Assembly: GCA_028280905.1 (NCBI GenBank) | Contig: JANQKW010000189.1 | Span: 1-46,732 of the forward strand | DNA from: Porticoccaceae bacterium | GTDB taxonomy: Bacteria > Pseudomonadota > Gammaproteobacteria > Pseudomonadales > Porticoccaceae | DNA length: 46,732 nt | Direction: 5' to 3' | Shown here: piece after piece, positions 44,933-46,732 of the stretch | Position numbering within the stretch: the first letter of the stretch is position 1 | Layout of the letters: the number at the start of each line of letters is the position of its first letter | Translations under genes and position numbers: made by a program | The notes under the pieces: generated by a model | The model's input: only the letters and a program-made list of their open reading frames with translations | Databases searched by the model: none | Told to the model about the DNA's origin: nothing

Positions 44933-45918
44933 GCCGCTTGTGCCTGTAATAGTTTTACTGACTGCAAAACGTCGCGGAGGCGACTCAGTTGTTGCTCTGC
45001 AGCGTCGATGAGGTTAAGTGATTTTTTTACGGCGTCGTCTACCCCGATACCATCAAGGTACCACCCAATGTGCTTTCTGGCTAGCCGCACCCCCTGAATC
45101 GCGCCATAAAATTTGTGGATGCTCGCCACGTGATCTTCAATGGTGTCGGACTTTTCGTCAATGCCCGGCGGCGCAGTTCGGCGCCCACTTGCCAGCAAGC
45201 TGTTGATCTCTCTGAATATCCAGGGATTTCCCTGGGCGCCCCTGCCAATCATCACCGCGGCTGCCCCTGTGTAATGAAGAACATACCTGGCTTGTTCCGG
45301 TGTAATAATATCGCCGTTTGCGAAAACCGGAATGCTCACGCTGTCGACGATACTGGCGATGGTGTCGTATTCAACGGCGCCTTTAAACCGGCAGGCCCTG
45401 GTGCGCCCATGCACGGCGATGGCGGCAATACCGGCTTGCTCGGCTATCCTGGCAATAGTGACGCCGTTGCGATGCGCCGGATCCCAGCCGGTTCGTATTT
45501 TTAACGTGACGGGAACCTCAACGGCGTGAACAACTTTATTTAAAATCTTCGCTACCAGAAGCTCGTCCCGAAGCAGCGCCGACCCGGCTTCACGGCGACA
45601 AACCTTTTTCGCGGGACAGCCCATATTGATATCAACGACTTGCGCTCCCAGCGCTACGTTTTGTCTGGCGGCCTCGGCCATCATAGTGGGGTCGCTGCCG
45701 GCAATCTGCACCGCCCGGGGTGTCGACGCCTTCGGGTGGCGAAGGCGTTGTTGTGACTTGCGGCTATTCCACAGTCTGGTTTCAGAGGTAACCATTTCGG
45801 AAAAGGTGATGCCCGCGCCATGCCGCAGACATACTTCCCGAAACGGGACATCCGTCACCCCGGCCATAGGGGCGAGCAGGGCGCGGCCATTGATAGTGTG
45901 AGGTCCAATCTGGATCAC
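44929..45918 (-). CDS. dusB: tRNA-dihydrouridine synthase B
   Basis: This FMN enzyme reduces uridine to dihydrouridine in the D loop of tRNAs. The 329 residues have LAPMAGVTDVPFR at the start and the catalytic cysteine in INMGCPAKKV. The HGRTRACRF stretch and ANGDI segment fit the family. After GCPAKKV a cysteine (KKVCRREAG) stands where most DusB proteins have asparagine. The start is GTG 45918. First gene of the dusB-fis-purH-purD cluster and possibly of one transcript. Confidence 0.96.
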   Translation of the reverse strand: MIQIGPHTINGRALLAPMAGVTDVPFREVCLRHGAGITFSEMVTSETRLWNSRKSQQRLRHPKASTPRAVQIAGSDPTMMAEAARQNVALGAQVVDINMGCPAKKVCRREAGSALLRDELLVAKILNKVVHAVEVPVTLKIRTGWDPAHRNGVTIARIAEQAGIAAIAVHGRTRACRFKGAVEYDTIASIVDSVSIPVFANGDIITPEQARYVLHYTGAAAVMIGRGAQGNPWIFREINSLLASGRRTAPPGIDEKSDTIEDHVASIHKFYGAIQGVRLARKHIGWYLDGIGVDDAVKKSLNLIDAAEQQLSRLRDVLQSVKLLQAQAA

Positions 45919-46064
45919 AGCTTCGCAATGCAGGTTAAGAAAAGGGGGGCGCTATGATACCTCTTGTTGATGCGCATAAAAAGTGGCGTTGGCGCTTATG
46001 TGCAAACTAAATCAGTCGGCTGCAATAGCCGCCGAGCTTGACAGGGCTCAGTCGCCCGCGGTGT

Positions 46065-46732
46065 TTAATTGAGCAAAAGTGTATAGCTCTGCGCGTCGTC
46101 ACCCGGGTCCAAGATTTCCAGTTCGATATACACAGGTTGACGCACCGGCATTATAGAGTCGCCGGTCAGCTGGCCTGCCAGGTAATAGCCGGGCGGAAAC
46201 TCCCTTGACGCCACCGGCGCCCCGTTGAGATCTTCGAATATCAATACCAGGTTGGGAAAAGGCTGGTTGAAAGTGGCATTGTTTTGCAGCACCAGGCTTA
46301 TTTTCAATGCGTTAACCATGTTCGGGTGGTTTTGAACCACCAGCTCGCTGGTAGCAATTTGCGTGATATCCCGCATGTCGATTTCGCAGCCACTGACTTG
46401 GCAGAGGCGTTTGACCCACGGCAGATAGTCCGGATTGCGGGCCAATTCGCTGGCGTGGAAATGCAGGTACTGTGCGGCCAGCAACAGGCATGCAAGCAGC
46501 ACTGAAATTAGCCACAGTCGGCTCTGTTTGATGTTCTGCGCGGAAACGGCGGGTGCTTGGGGTTCGCTAAAAAGCGTGGTGGTATCAGGTATCGGCAGCC
46601 GTTCGCCGCTGTCATCGGCAGCGGGTTCGGCTAGACTGTCTTCAGGCTCTTCAGGCTCTTCAGGCTCTTCAGGCTCTTCAGGCTCTTCAGGCTCTTCAGG
46701 CTCTTCAGGCTCTTCAGGCTCTTCAGGCTCTT
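46065..46732 (-). CDS. DUF3426 membrane protein with EEP repeat (5' end outside window)
   Basis: The C-terminal 221 codons of a gene entering from the right edge. Reading in the direction of translation: at least ten EEP tripeptides, an acidic linker, one membrane helix (LWLISVLLACLLLAAQYLHF) and a DUF3426 domain with CQVSGCEID, NLVLIFEDLNG and REFPPGYYL. Family members usually start with a zinc-ribbon (MJ0042 type), which would be outside the window. The gene commonly sits upstream of dusB-fis. Function unknown. The frame is open through the repeat to the window edge, so a shorter GTG start at 46502 is not needed. Confidence 0.88.
   Translation of the reverse strand, partial: EPEEPEEPEEPEEPEEPEEPEEPEEPEEPEDSLAEPAADDSGERLPIPDTTTLFSEPQAPAVSAQNIKQSRLWLISVLLACLLLAAQYLHFHASELARNPDYLPWVKRLCQVSGCEIDMRDITQIATSELVVQNHPNMVNALKISLVLQNNATFNQPFPNLVLIFEDLNGAPVASREFPPGYYLAGQLTGDSIMPVRQPVYIELEILDPGDDAQSYTLLLN
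46641..46732 (-). repeat. Perfect 9-bp tandem repeat coding for Glu-Glu-Pro
   Basis: The unit TTCAGGCTC (minus strand GAGCCTGAA) is repeated ten times without a mismatch plus two bases, up to the edge. The unit is three codons long, so changes in copy number keep the frame and alter only the length of the EEP linker of the DUF3426 protein. Confidence 0.95.

Overview
The window is a 46.7 kb stretch of chromosome from a gammaproteobacterium. Gene order matches Pseudomonas-type chromosomes block after block: the cox/cta cluster; znuA-zur-znuC-znuB; polA-engB-cytochrome c4-dsbA; trxA-rho-ppx; trpEGDC-vfr-osmC-coq7; and dusB-fis-purH-purD. A large TonB-dependent receptor and several marine-type features suggest a marine relative of the Cellvibrionales/Pseudomonadales. 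The lineage is an inference. I see no rRNA, tRNA, CRISPR array, prophage or transposase gene.

Layout: 1-7511 is an aa3-type cytochrome c oxidase locus (end of coxB, coxA, ctaG, coxC, a DUF2909 gene on the other strand, SURF1, a CxxxC membrane protein, heme A synthase, heme O synthase, SCO). 7547-10559 is the zinc uptake system with its repressor Zur. 10610-16109 holds polA, engB, cytochrome c4 and dsbA. The polA-engB gap carries two nested palindromic repeats and a probable ErsA/Spot 42-like small RNA. 16276-18607 is serC-serA. 18645-24508 is a minus-strand signalling operon: TonB-dependent receptor, periplasmic binding protein, hybrid histidine kinase. 24842-28911 holds pdxH, rho, trxA and ppx. 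28995-32249 pairs a TVP38/flavin-disulfide-reductase fusion with an ArsM-like methyltransferase. 32263-33900 has purU and rpe. 33985-38356 is the trp operon, with a leader peptide, an attenuator and a 264-bp palindromic element inserted before trpE. 38385-41704 has vfr, an OsmC protein, a LysR regulator cassette and coq7. 41735-45918 is dusB-fis-purH-purD, and 46065 to the end is a DUF3426 protein with an EEP repeat that runs off the edge.

The most unusual part is 39704-41048. A LysR-type gene lies next to two minus-strand transcription units: a 41-residue membrane protein with a strong ribosome binding site, and a promoter-to-terminator unit of about 79 nt that looks like a small RNA with a seven-C loop. 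Both minus-strand promoters have the same layout: a dyad-symmetric LysR-like box, an identical 15-base direct repeat containing the -35 region, and the same box-to-promoter distance. This reads as a small LysR regulon, in logic like OxyR-OxyS, made of a regulator, a small RNA and a small protein. I do not recognise it as a described system.

The second unusual signal is the pair of head-to-head palindromes after polA. They differ from each other at 10 stem positions, and every difference is compensated on the opposite arm, so pairing itself appears to be conserved. All calls come from reading the sequence. No searches or folding programs were run.
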